This document shows positions 46,601-53,855 of a stretch of 64,000 bases of DNA, piece after piece. Position 1 is the first letter of the stretch; every line of letters begins with the position of its first letter. Origin of the DNA: Micromonospora sp. NBC_01796 (GTDB taxonomy: Bacteria; Actinomycetota; Actinomycetes; Mycobacteriales; Micromonosporaceae); contig NZ_CP109078.1 of NCBI RefSeq assembly GCF_035917455.1, positions 3,472,001 through 3,536,000 of the forward strand. The letters run 5' to 3'. The translations under genes were made by a program, and so were the position numbers. The notes under the pieces were generated by a model. That model saw only the letters and a list, made by a program, of their open reading frames with translations. It searched no databases and was not told the origin of the DNA.

Positions 46601-48016
46601 CCGGCCCTCACCGAAGGTGTTGTTGTCGTCGACGGTGCCGCCACAGGTCAACGCCTCCACGTCGGTGGCGGTGTCGTCGAGCAGCGCCTCGGTGGCGGCG
46701 ATGTCGTTGCGGATCGCCGGTGCCGCCGACCAGATCAGTGCGACCGTACCGGCGACGTGTGGTGCCGCCATCGACGTGCCGTTGAACGCCGAGTAGCCGC
46801 CGCCCGGAACGCTGGACCGGACGTTGCTGCCCGGTGCCGAGATGTTCGGCTTGATGGAGCCGTCGATCGAGGAGGTGCCCCGCCCGGAGAAGGACGAGAT
46901 GTTGTTGTTGACGTCGTAGGAGCCCACCCCGTACGCGTTGGGGTAGTCACCGGGGTTCTCGGTGGTGTTGCAGCCGAGGTCCCCGTCGTTGCCGGAGGAG
47001 AAGTTGGGGAAGATCCCAGCCGCCCGCCAGGCGGCGACGGTCTGCTCGTACCACTCGTCGCCGCGGCCACCGCCCCAGGAGTTGTTCACGATGTCGGGGC
47101 GCAGGTCCGGCCGGGGGTTCTGGCCGGTGATGTCGGTCGGGGCGACGACCCACTGGCCGGCGGCGAGCAGAGACGCCTCGGAGCAGCCGGTGGTCTCGCA
47201 GCCCTTGGCCGCGATCCACTTGGCGCCGGGGGCGACGCCGACCTGGTTGGCGCCACCGTCGTCGCCGACCATGGTGCCCATGGTGTGCGTACCGTGGCCG
47301 TTGTTGTCACAGGGGACATCCCCGGCACAGATGTTGGCCGGGTCGAAGAAGTTGTAGTTGTGGTCGAAGTTGCCGCCGCCGAGGTTGCCCCGGTACTTGC
47401 CGACCACGGCCGGGTGGGTGTAGTCGACGCCGGTGTCGATGTTGGCGACAACCACGGTCTCGCCGCGTACGCCGAGCTCGTTCCAGACCCGCGGGGCCTG
47501 GATGTTGTTGATGTTCCACTCGACGGCGTTGGTGCCCGCGCCGGTCGGGTCGGCCGGGGTCGGCTTGATCAGCTCGTAGCTCCGGGTCGGCGCGATCCGC
47601 TCGACCTCGGGACGTGCGGCGATCGCGTTGACCAGCGCCAGGTCGCCGGAGCTGACCTGGAGGGCGTTGGCCACCCAGAACGCCTTGTAGCTGGCCTTGC
47701 GGTCCTCGAGTGCGGCCCGCAGGTCGCGCTGGGTCCGGTCGGCGGTGCTGGTGAGCTGCTCGTAGACCTTGGTGGCCCGGGCGTCCGCGTCCCCGAGAGA
47801 GGCCGCGGCGCTCAGGTTGGCCTTTTCGCGCAGGTACACCGTGAAGTTGGTGTTGCCCTTGGCGCTCAGCTCGCTGAGCACCTGCGGGTCGACCGCCGCG
47901 GTAGCTGCGGGTGCCGCGAAGGCGAGTGCCGGTTGGGCGGTGATACCGAGTACGACAGCCGAGACGATGGCGAATGATCGCCAGAGTCTGGATCGGCTCC
48001 CTGTTCGGTGTGACAT
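43622..48016 (-). CDS. Giant secreted subtilase with Kelch propeller (protease 1)
   Basis: Protein of 1464 aa. A signal peptide (about 1-35) and an inhibitor-like propeptide (about 45-150) precede an S8 domain of the bacillopeptidase F type with Asp194 (ANIDTG), His241 (NNGHGTH) and Ser415 (GTSMAAPHVAG). Then follow two carboxypeptidase-regulatory-like beta domains (about 525-690), a MAM/anchor-like domain around LLSESFDAE and GWSVVNRT, another beta domain, and five to six Kelch blades (about 1015-1270). A CARDB-like region and a C-terminal carboxypeptidase-regulatory domain end it. SD GGGGAGGA precedes the ATG. Divergent from its cognate regulator gene. Substrate unknown. Confidence 0.93.
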   Translation of the reverse strand: MSHRTGSRSRLWRSFAIVSAVVLGITAQPALAFAAPAATAAVDPQVLSELSAKGNTNFTVYLREKANLSAAASLGDADARATKVYEQLTSTADRTQRDLRAALEDRKASYKAFWVANALQVSSGDLALVNAIAARPEVERIAPTRSYELIKPTPADPTGAGTNAVEWNINNIQAPRVWNELGVRGETVVVANIDTGVDYTHPAVVGKYRGNLGGGNFDHNYNFFDPANICAGDVPCDNNGHGTHTMGTMVGDDGGANQVGVAPGAKWIAAKGCETTGCSEASLLAAGQWVVAPTDITGQNPRPDLRPDIVNNSWGGGRGDEWYEQTVAAWRAAGIFPNFSSGNDGDLGCNTTENPGDYPNAYGVGSYDVNNNISSFSGRGTSSIDGSIKPNISAPGSNVRSSVPGGGYSAFNGTSMAAPHVAGTVALIWSAAPAIRNDIAATEALLDDTATDVEALTCGGTVDDNNTFGEGRLNAYEAVFEAPRGGAGEVNGTVTEADGGEPIAGATVSTGSRTATTGTDGKYTLRLPTGDATLTVAAFGFHTQTATVTVPDGTSVTKDFALVGAQLVTVSGKVTDGSGHGWPLYAKLEVAGRPGGPIFTDPFTGRYSFTVPGNATYAVTTTAKAAGYAAVTKDLVLEGAAKTLDVAVPVAADCLAAGYSANLGAPLLSESFDAETTPAGWSVVNRTEDGGWEFDDPGNRGNQTGGSGNFAIIDSDILGTGNTQDADLVTPTLDLSGVSAPVLKFNSDWRAVGITDTADIDVSTNGTTWTNIWHQTASRRGPRVEEVPLTGLAGAATAQVRFRFNGTFAWWWEVDNVTVVNRVCTPLPGGLVAGFTTDQNTGAALNGVTVTSDDVPADKGVSAATADDPNIGDGFYSFFSSVTGTHPFTASKAPYRPLTKNVAVVADNVKRTDYALKAGRLSVSPPQIESHQPYGSTRTAKVTVTNTGNAPAEVEVLERDGTFELLSRQGAALNEYSVKGLSPAQNGVAYGPAGNSAAAAPAIDPAWTRVANTPAAVFDNAAAVIDGKIYSVGGGSGSGNERKTWVLDPGTNAWSTLPDMPSARSKASAAAVGGKLYVLGGWSASGTPVASVDVFDPAAGTWSTLAGVTNPAARSAAGTAVLDGKIYLVGGCADGTCTSTKNTVIFDPASNTFSAGADYPFVIGWMSCGGIGGKVYCGGGTAGSATTTDAFEYDPAANAWSALPDLPIDLWGSQYAAAGGLLVIAGGVTANSATITNRTVAYDPATGAWQNLPNAAFTRYRGAGACGAYKIGGSPSSFVGSVETEYLGGLELCDEAGGDVSWLSTAPSTFTLAPGASKQVTVTLTATAEAGVLQPGTYTAELGFGSDTPYPVSSVPVEMNVSPPNGWGKVQGTVLGDSCSGADVPVKATVRANLNGNPDTGYTLSSDAAGAYGLWLPKGKYDLIVAKDGWIPEVQRITISAGFVSTINFTLDPVTPCDTRVGGI

Positions 48017-48144
48017 GTATTCCTCCCCACTTTCGGCCTCCCGATCGGTTCGGGACGCCGGCCGCGGTGTCGGGTTGTCCGGCACCGCGTAGCACGCGTG
48101 GGGGCCTCGTTGGACACGCAGAGCATCCCCCACATCGGCTAGGA

Positions 48145-48206
48145 GTCATGCTCTGGCGCGTAGCGGTAGTGATCAATGGATGTTGTCGGCCAGTATTCGG
48201 GCAGTA
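48145..48206 (-). promoter_or_regulatory. Protease 1 promoter with 11-base direct-repeat operator
   Basis: Minus-strand TTGATC (48176-48171) and CATGAC (48150-48145) are spaced 20 bases. CAGTATTCGGGCAGTA (48191-48206, plus strand) lies 14 bases upstream of the -35-like element and repeats CAGTA every 11 bases, as OmpR-type regulators need. The same arrangement occurs before protease 2. Promoter assignment is inference. Confidence 0.65.
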
Positions 48207-48261
48207 ACTGGTCGAGTTGCGGGCGGCCGGGGGGAGATCATGGCATCGGTCGGTGTCGTTG

Positions 48262-48290
48262 TTGACTCCATCGATCAAAGGGGATTGGCT
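48262..48290 (+). promoter_or_regulatory. Promoter of regulator 1
   Basis: TTGACT (48262-48267), 17-base spacer, TTGGCT (48285-48290). The identical hexamers and spacing precede regulator 2. This supports the start at 48321, since an upstream ATG at 48240 would lie before this promoter. Confidence 0.6.
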
Positions 48291-48320
48291 GTCCCCACGC
48301 TGCGGACGGGGAGGTTGCGG

Positions 48321-48800
48321 GTGTCCAACAATGAGGTTCCGCTCGTCGTGTGCGTGTCGTCGGACGTGGCGGTACGGGAGCGGGTGGTCCGCCGGCTCGA
48401 CGACTTCGGCACGGTGGTGATCTGCGCGGACCTGTCGGAGTTGCGGGCAATGCTCTTTCCCGGTACGGCCACCGAGCCGGGAGTCGGGTTGACCCCGGTC
48501 AACCTGGGAGAACTCACCGTCGACCCGGGCGGCCACCTGGTCACCTGGCGCGGGGAGCCGCTGGCCCTGACCCGGCTCGAACGGGAGTTGCTGGCCCGGC
48601 TGGCGACTCCGCCGGTCGGGGTCTGGACCTACGAACGGCTCTTCGGCTCGGTCTGGGGTGGGGCGTACCTCGGCGACACGGCGATTCTGCACTCGGCGGT
48701 GAAGCGGTTGCGGCGCAAGCTGCGTGCGGTCGAGGGCGGTCCGCAGGTGCAGACCGTACGGGGTGTGGGTTACCGGCTCGCCTTCGGTCGGGGCGCCTGA
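48321..48800 (+). CDS. Orphan winged-helix regulator with half receiver (regulator 1)
   Basis: Protein of 159 aa. Residues about 5-48 (VPLVVCVSSDVAVRERVV...) resemble only the first half of a response-regulator receiver, without a phosphoacceptor. The OmpR-type wHTH (about 65-155) has ALTRLERELLARL, VWTYERLFGSVWGGAYLGD, and VKRLRRKLRAVEGG. SD GGGGAGG stands before the GTG at 48321, at the same place as in the paralog. It probably controls the divergent protease gene through the CAGTA repeats. No kinase gene is nearby. Confidence 0.85.
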   Translation: MSNNEVPLVVCVSSDVAVRERVVRRLDDFGTVVICADLSELRAMLFPGTATEPGVGLTPVNLGELTVDPGGHLVTWRGEPLALTRLERELLARLATPPVGVWTYERLFGSVWGGAYLGDTAILHSAVKRLRRKLRAVEGGPQVQTVRGVGYRLAFGRGA

Positions 48801-48820
48801 GCGGGCGGCCGGGAACGACG

Positions 48821-48855
48821 GTGGCCGCCGTACTCAGTGCGAGTACGGCGGCCAC
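48821..48855. terminator. Perfect terminator between regulator 1 and protease 2
   Basis: GTGGCCGCCGTACTC (48821-48835) and GAGTACGGCGGCCAC (48841-48855) are perfect 15-bp arms with a 5-base loop. It lies between converging genes and can end both. Confidence 0.9.
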
Positions 48856-48879
48856 CTCCGTGCGTGGGACCAGGGTGGA

Positions 48880-51800
48880 TCAGAAGCCCCGGTTGCCCTT
48901 CGGCTGCACGGTCAGCGTGATGCCGAGCGTCGGCACCGCGTACGGGGTGTCCGCCCGCAGTGCCAGTTGCGCCAGGTAGTCACCGGGCTGGTTGATGCCG
49001 TGCGCGCCGTTGGCGACGATCCGAAGCGTGATCGCCTTCGACGCACCGGGTGCCAGGGTGAACCGGTTCGGCGAGGCGGTCAGCCAGGCCACGTCCGTGC
49101 TCTCGTCGCAGAGCCCGAGCCCGGTCATCCGCTCCGACTCCGGCCCCGCGAGCGGTGCGAACGCCGCTCCACCGATCTTGAAGCCGCCGCACGCGCCGGC
49201 GCCCCGTACCCGGGGGACCAGCGTGTTCGGCAGGTCCTGCCAGGCGTTCGCCGCCGGGTCGTAGCCGATGGTCCGGTTGGTGAGCGTCTGGCCCTCGTCG
49301 ATCACACCGCCGGCCAGCACCAGCCGGCCACCGGCCACCGAGTACTGCGAGCCCCAGAGGTCGATTGGCAGGTCCGCGATCGGGGACCAGGTGTCGGTGT
49401 CCGGCGCGTACGCGTACCCGTCGGTGTAACCCGACTCGTGGCTGAAGCCACCGGCGCAGTAGACCCGTACGCCGATCGCCCCACAGGACTGCCAGGCGAC
49501 CTCGTGCGGATAGGCGGCCTTAACCCGGAACGTGTTGCCCGCCGGGTCGAAAGCGACCACGTCGGTGCTGGCGTTGCAGAGGAAGTCCAGGCAGCCGCCG
49601 ACCAGGTAGACCTGGCCCTCGATCACGGACGCGGTGCCCGCCGCCCGCGCCGCCGGGTTGCCGACGCCGGGCAGTGTCTGCCAGGCACCGGTGGCCGGGT
49701 CGAAGACGTCGACGGCCGGTTCGGTACCGCCGTCCGGGGTCCAGCCGCCGAAGACGTACAGCTTGCCGTCCACCGCCGCCGCGGCCGGCTTGTACCGGCT
49801 GTGCGGCATGTCCGGCAGGGTCTGCCAGGCGTCGGTGGCCGGGTCGTAGACGTACGCCTCCCGCTTCTCCTCCCGGTCCGTCGTGCCGCCGCCGACCGAG
49901 TAGACCTTGCCGCCGACCAGGGCCGCCGCGTTGTCGTAGACCGGTGCCGGCAGGTCCGCGATCCGGCTCCACGAGTCGTCCAGCGGCGTCACCGCCCCGG
50001 TACGGGCGGCCGGCTTCCCGGAACCGGCGAACATACCGGCGCTGACCTTCGGCACCTTGTATTCGGTCAGCGGGGCACCCCTACCGGCGGCGAGTGCGGC
50101 GTAACCGCCGTCGCGTTCCAGCACCTCCACAGTGGTCGGGGCGCTGCCGGTGTTGGTGACCGTGACCTCGGTGTTGCGGCTGCTGCCGTACGGCAGGGTG
50201 GTTTTGATCTCGGTGCTGCCCAGTGCCAGCCGGCCGACCTTCAGGTCGAAGTCGACCCGACGGGCGTCACCGGTCGCGATCGTGCTGCTCTTGCTCCGGT
50301 TCTGGTACGGCGCCAGGCCCGCGACGAACGGGTGCTTGCCGTCGACCAGGGTGGAGAAGAACGAGTAGAAGCCGTCCCCGATGCTGCGGTCCTCCGGGGT
50401 GGCCGCCGAGACACTCCGCTCGGCCGGCCGGTCCGGGCTGCTGACCGGGACCCCGTTCAGCCCGGCGCCGGTGTTCGCGTCGGTGGTGAAACCGGCGACC
50501 AGGCCACCCGGCACCGGGGTGCAGGTACGGTCGACGACCTCGACGTTGTCGATCTGCCACCACCAGGAGTACTCGCCCCGGTAGCGGAACCGGATCTGCG
50601 CGTTCGCCTGGTTGGCGAGGGTCGGCAGGGGCACCTCCTCGGCCGCCGGGCCACGCCGGGAGACCTGCTGCATCGCCACGCCGACCCAGTCGACACCACC
50701 GTTGGTCGAGACGTCGATGCTGGCCGCGTCGCCGTTGCCGCCGATGTAGAGGTCGCTGGCGAAGCGGAGTACGGGCGCGTCGACCGTGCTGAGGTCGATG
50801 ACCGGGCTGACCAGGTCGGTGTCCTGCGCCCTGCCCAGTCCGTAGTGGTCGCTGTCGGCGATCGCGAAGCCGCCGCTACCACCGGTCAGGTTCTCCCGGT
50901 TGCCCGGGTTGTCGAACGCCCAACCACTGTCGGCCCGGTTCACCACCGACCAACCGGCCGGGGCGCCGGGACCGGCGAAGCTCTCCGAGAGCAGGGTCCG
51001 GCCGATGCCGGCGGTGTAACCGTCGAGCTGGCAGGCGACGGCCGCCGGCACTCCGATGTTCGCCGTCCTGGCCCGGTTGGCCACGGTGACCTCGGTGCTG
51101 ACACTGCGGTACCCGGCGCTCACGGCGGTCGTGGTCAGCCGGTAGGTGCCGCCGGCCGGCACGGTGAGCGAGTAGCGGCCGCTGGTCGGGTCGGTGAAGA
51201 CCGGTCCTCCGGGGCGGCCGGCGACCTCGATCCGGGAGTAGAGCGGCCACCCCTGGCCGGAGGCGTCGGTGACCTTTCCGGAGAGGGTCACCAGGGGGAG
51301 CGCGGCCAGCGCGAAGTCCAGGGTGACCTGGGTGCCGGCGGCGATCACTGTCGCGGTCTGGCCGGTGAAGCCGTACGCCTCGACGGTGGCCGTGTACGTG
51401 CCTTCGACCACCGGAAGGGTGTAGTGACCGAACTGGTCGGTGCGGGCGGTACGGCCGTTCACCGCGACCGTGGCGTTGGCGATCGGCTCGCGGCTGCCGA
51501 GTACGGCGACCGTGCCACTGATCCTGGTGACCGGTCCACGCGGGGCGGCGGTGACCGCCCGGTAGACGTCGAGCCGACCCTCGCCGAAGTTGTTGTTGTC
51601 GTCGACCGTGCCACCGCAGCCGAGCGACTCGACGTCGATCGCGGTGTCGTCGAGCAGCTTCTCGGTGGCGGCGACGTCACCGCGCAGCAGTGGGGCCGCC
51701 GACCAGATCAGTGCTACCGCGCCGGAGAGGTGCGGGGCCGCCATCGAGGTGCCGCTGCTGATGCCGTACTGGTTGCCGGGGATGCTGGAGACGATGTCGA

Positions 51801-52995
51801 CGCCGGGTGCGGAAACGTTCGGCTTCGGCTGGCCGTCCACCAGGGACGATCCTCGGCTGGAGAACTCGGCGATGTTGTTGTCGACGTCGTAAGCGCCGAC
51901 CGCGTACGCCTCCGGGTTGTCACCGGGGGAGTTCGCGGTCCCGCAGCCGTACTCGCCGCTGTTGCCGGCGGAGAAGGTGGGGAAGATGCCGGCGGCCCGC
52001 CACGCGGCGATGGTCTGCTGGTACCAGAGGTCGTTCTGGCCACCGCCCCACGAGTTGTTCACGATGTCGGGGCGCAGGTCCGGCCGGGGGTTCTCACCGT
52101 TGAGGTCGGTCGGTGCGAGGATCCACTGACCGGCGGCCATCAGCGACTCGCTGGAGCAGCTCGCGGTCTCGCAGCCCTTGGCCGCCATCCACTTCGCACC
52201 GGGCGCGACACCGATCTGGTTGCCGGCACCGTCGTCGCCGACCATGGTTCCCATGGTGTGGCTGCCGTGCCCGGCGTTGTCGCAGGGTGCCTGGGTCGGG
52301 CAGACGCCCGCCGGATCGAACCAGTTGTAGTTGTGGTCGAAGTTGCCGTTGCCGAGGTTGCCCCGGTACGCGCCCACCAGTGCCGGGTGGTCGAACTGGA
52401 CGCCACTGTCGATGTTGGCGATGACCAGGCCCTCGCCCCGGTCGGCGTACTCGGACCAGACCCGGGGCGCGCCGATGTTGGTCACGCCCCAGCCGATGCC
52501 GGTGACGTCCTGCGGTGCTGCCCCGCTCGACTTCGGTTCGACCAGCTTGTACGTGCGCGCCGGTTCGATCCGCTCCACCTCGGGGCGGGCGGCGATCGCG
52601 TCGACCAGGGCCCTGTTGCCCTGCACCTGCACCGCGTTCGCGATCCAGAACGACTCGTGTTCGGCCTTGCGTCGGGTCAGCTCGTCGAGCAGCCCGCGCT
52701 GCGTACGCGTCGCGGTGCCGGTGAGCTGCTGGTAGACCTGGCCGGCGCGGGCGTCCGCGTCCCTCACCTTCGCCGCGTTGCCGAGCTGCGCACGTTCGCG
52801 CAGGTAGACGACAAAACTCGCGTTGCCCTTGGTGCTGAGTTCGGTCAGCACCTGCGGGCTCACCGGGGCGGCCGGACCGGCTGCCGCGGCGATCGCCGGT
52901 TGGGCCGTGATGCCGAGTACGACGGCCGAGACCATGGCGAGCGACCGCCAGAGTCTGGACCGGCTCGCCCCTCGGCGTCCCAGTCGGTGTGTCAT
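48880..52995 (-). CDS. Giant secreted subtilase with Kelch propeller (protease 2)
   Basis: Protein of 1371 aa, paralog of protease 1 over nearly its whole length. Signal peptide about 1-39, propeptide, then S8 triad Asp196 (ANIDSG), His243 (AGHGSH) and Ser417 (GTSMAAPHLSG). The beta domains, anchor-like region and Kelch blades follow in the same order. It lacks the last carboxypeptidase-regulatory domain of protease 1 and ends TLTVQPKGNRGF. SD GGAGGAGAG stands before the ATG. The catalytic region is complete, so both copies should be active. Substrate unknown. Confidence 0.93.
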   Translation of the reverse strand: MTHRLGRRGASRSRLWRSLAMVSAVVLGITAQPAIAAAAGPAAPVSPQVLTELSTKGNASFVVYLRERAQLGNAAKVRDADARAGQVYQQLTGTATRTQRGLLDELTRRKAEHESFWIANAVQVQGNRALVDAIAARPEVERIEPARTYKLVEPKSSGAAPQDVTGIGWGVTNIGAPRVWSEYADRGEGLVIANIDSGVQFDHPALVGAYRGNLGNGNFDHNYNWFDPAGVCPTQAPCDNAGHGSHTMGTMVGDDGAGNQIGVAPGAKWMAAKGCETASCSSESLMAAGQWILAPTDLNGENPRPDLRPDIVNNSWGGGQNDLWYQQTIAAWRAAGIFPTFSAGNSGEYGCGTANSPGDNPEAYAVGAYDVDNNIAEFSSRGSSLVDGQPKPNVSAPGVDIVSSIPGNQYGISSGTSMAAPHLSGAVALIWSAAPLLRGDVAATEKLLDDTAIDVESLGCGGTVDDNNNFGEGRLDVYRAVTAAPRGPVTRISGTVAVLGSREPIANATVAVNGRTARTDQFGHYTLPVVEGTYTATVEAYGFTGQTATVIAAGTQVTLDFALAALPLVTLSGKVTDASGQGWPLYSRIEVAGRPGGPVFTDPTSGRYSLTVPAGGTYRLTTTAVSAGYRSVSTEVTVANRARTANIGVPAAVACQLDGYTAGIGRTLLSESFAGPGAPAGWSVVNRADSGWAFDNPGNRENLTGGSGGFAIADSDHYGLGRAQDTDLVSPVIDLSTVDAPVLRFASDLYIGGNGDAASIDVSTNGGVDWVGVAMQQVSRRGPAAEEVPLPTLANQANAQIRFRYRGEYSWWWQIDNVEVVDRTCTPVPGGLVAGFTTDANTGAGLNGVPVSSPDRPAERSVSAATPEDRSIGDGFYSFFSTLVDGKHPFVAGLAPYQNRSKSSTIATGDARRVDFDLKVGRLALGSTEIKTTLPYGSSRNTEVTVTNTGSAPTTVEVLERDGGYAALAAGRGAPLTEYKVPKVSAGMFAGSGKPAARTGAVTPLDDSWSRIADLPAPVYDNAAALVGGKVYSVGGGTTDREEKREAYVYDPATDAWQTLPDMPHSRYKPAAAAVDGKLYVFGGWTPDGGTEPAVDVFDPATGAWQTLPGVGNPAARAAGTASVIEGQVYLVGGCLDFLCNASTDVVAFDPAGNTFRVKAAYPHEVAWQSCGAIGVRVYCAGGFSHESGYTDGYAYAPDTDTWSPIADLPIDLWGSQYSVAGGRLVLAGGVIDEGQTLTNRTIGYDPAANAWQDLPNTLVPRVRGAGACGGFKIGGAAFAPLAGPESERMTGLGLCDESTDVAWLTASPNRFTLAPGASKAITLRIVANGAHGINQPGDYLAQLALRADTPYAVPTLGITLTVQPKGNRGF

Positions 52996-53127
52996 CTCTC
53001 CTCCACCTCCGCGGCGCCCCGACTGCTTCCGGAGCGCCGTCCACGCCGCTCCGGGATGTCCGGCGCGGCTGGGGCGGGTGCGGGGCCTGACTGCGACGTT
53101 GGAGGGGGTCCGCGCACCGGCCCAGGA

Positions 53128-53188
53128 GACATGGTCGGGGTCGTTTTGACCATGATCAAGACCGGAGGTAGGCAGTATTCGGGCAGTA
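53128..53188 (-). promoter_or_regulatory. Protease 2 promoter with 11-base direct-repeat operator
   Basis: Minus-strand TTGATC (53159-53154) and CATGTC (53133-53128) are spaced 20 bases, and CAGTATTCGGGCAGTA (53173-53188) lies 13 bases upstream of the -35-like element. The 16-base operator is identical to the one before protease 1. Confidence 0.65.
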
Positions 53189-53220
53189 TTAAGCCCGAAT
53201 TCAGTCATCTTGACGTCCCT

Positions 53221-53253
53221 GGGAGGGTGCCCATCCAATTGGGAGGGTGCCCA
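53221..53253 (+). repeat. Direct repeat before regulator 2
   Basis: GGGAGGGTGCCCA occurs at 53221-53233 and 53241-53253, 20 bases apart, just upstream of the regulator 2 promoter. Not found before regulator 1. Possible extra regulatory site. Confidence 0.5.
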
Positions 53254-53260
53254 CAGGCCG

Positions 53261-53289
53261 TTGACTCCGCCGACCGGAGCGCGTTGGCT
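53261..53289 (+). promoter_or_regulatory. Promoter of regulator 2
   Basis: TTGACT (53261-53266), 17-base spacer, TTGGCT (53284-53289), exactly as before regulator 1. The conservation in a noncoding region of two diverged copies argues that it is functional. Confidence 0.6.
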
Positions 53290-53319
53290 GATGCGAGCCG
53301 ATGCACGGGGAGGATCCGG

Positions 53320-53805
53320 TTGACTGAGACCGAGGTACCGCTCGTCGTATGCGTGTCCACCGACGCGGCCGTACGTGCCAGGGTACTGCGCCGACTCGAC
53401 GACTTCGGCCGCGTACTCATCGTCGCCGATCTGGCGGAACTGCGGGCGACGCTGTTCCCCCCGGAGGGTGCCCCGACGGGCCCGCCGACCCTGCCGTCCG
53501 CCCTGCCGGTGAGCATCGGCGAACTCTTCGTCGACCCGGTCGGCCACCTGGTCACCTGGCGCGGGGAGCCGTTGGCGCTGACCCGGCTGGAGCGTGAACT
53601 GCTCGCCCGGCTGATCGGACCGCCGCTGATGGTCTGGACCTACGAGCGGCTGTTCGACTCGGTCTGGGGTGGTGCCTACCTCGGGGACACGGCGATTCTG
53701 CACTCCGCGATCAAGCGCCTGCGCCGGAAACTCCGGGCCATCGAGGGCGGTCCGCAGGTGCAGACCGTACGCGGAGTCGGCTACCGGCTGCTGCCCGTAC
53801 TCTGA
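53320..53805 (+). CDS. Orphan winged-helix regulator with half receiver (regulator 2)
   Basis: Protein of 161 aa, paralog of regulator 1: VPLVVCVSTDAAVRARVLRRL at the start, a variable linker (about 50-65), then the wHTH with LALTRLERELLARL, FDSVWGGAYLGDTAI and KRLRRKLRAIEGG. The recognition helix region is almost unchanged between the copies, so both may bind the same operators. A TTG start at 53320 follows GGGGAGG by 7 bases; no ATG or GTG fits as well. Confidence 0.82.
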   Translation: MTETEVPLVVCVSTDAAVRARVLRRLDDFGRVLIVADLAELRATLFPPEGAPTGPPTLPSALPVSIGELFVDPVGHLVTWRGEPLALTRLERELLARLIGPPLMVWTYERLFDSVWGGAYLGDTAILHSAIKRLRRKLRAIEGGPQVQTVRGVGYRLLPVL

Positions 53806-53855
53806 CCGCCGGGCGGCCGTACTTTGACCTGCCCTGACGTGTCACGATGGCGGGC

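Noticed and set aside
45224..47977. A 917-codon plus-strand frame opposite protease 1
   Set aside because: Antisense shadow with a repetitive Val/Gly/Arg/Asp composition; the minus strand encodes an intact catalytic triad and domain series.
48240..48320. ATG at 48240 as the start of regulator 1
   Set aside because: It lies upstream of the conserved TTGACT-N17-TTGGCT promoter, has too short an SD spacing, and the paralog has no matching extension. The GTG at 48321 aligns with regulator 2.
48724..53805. A very long plus-strand open frame of nearly 1700 codons opposite protease 2
   Set aside because: It is the antisense shadow of a real gene in very GC-rich DNA: the product is Arg/Gly/Val/Asp-rich without any domain. 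Only its last 161 codons, after the TTG at 53320, are a real gene (regulator 2).
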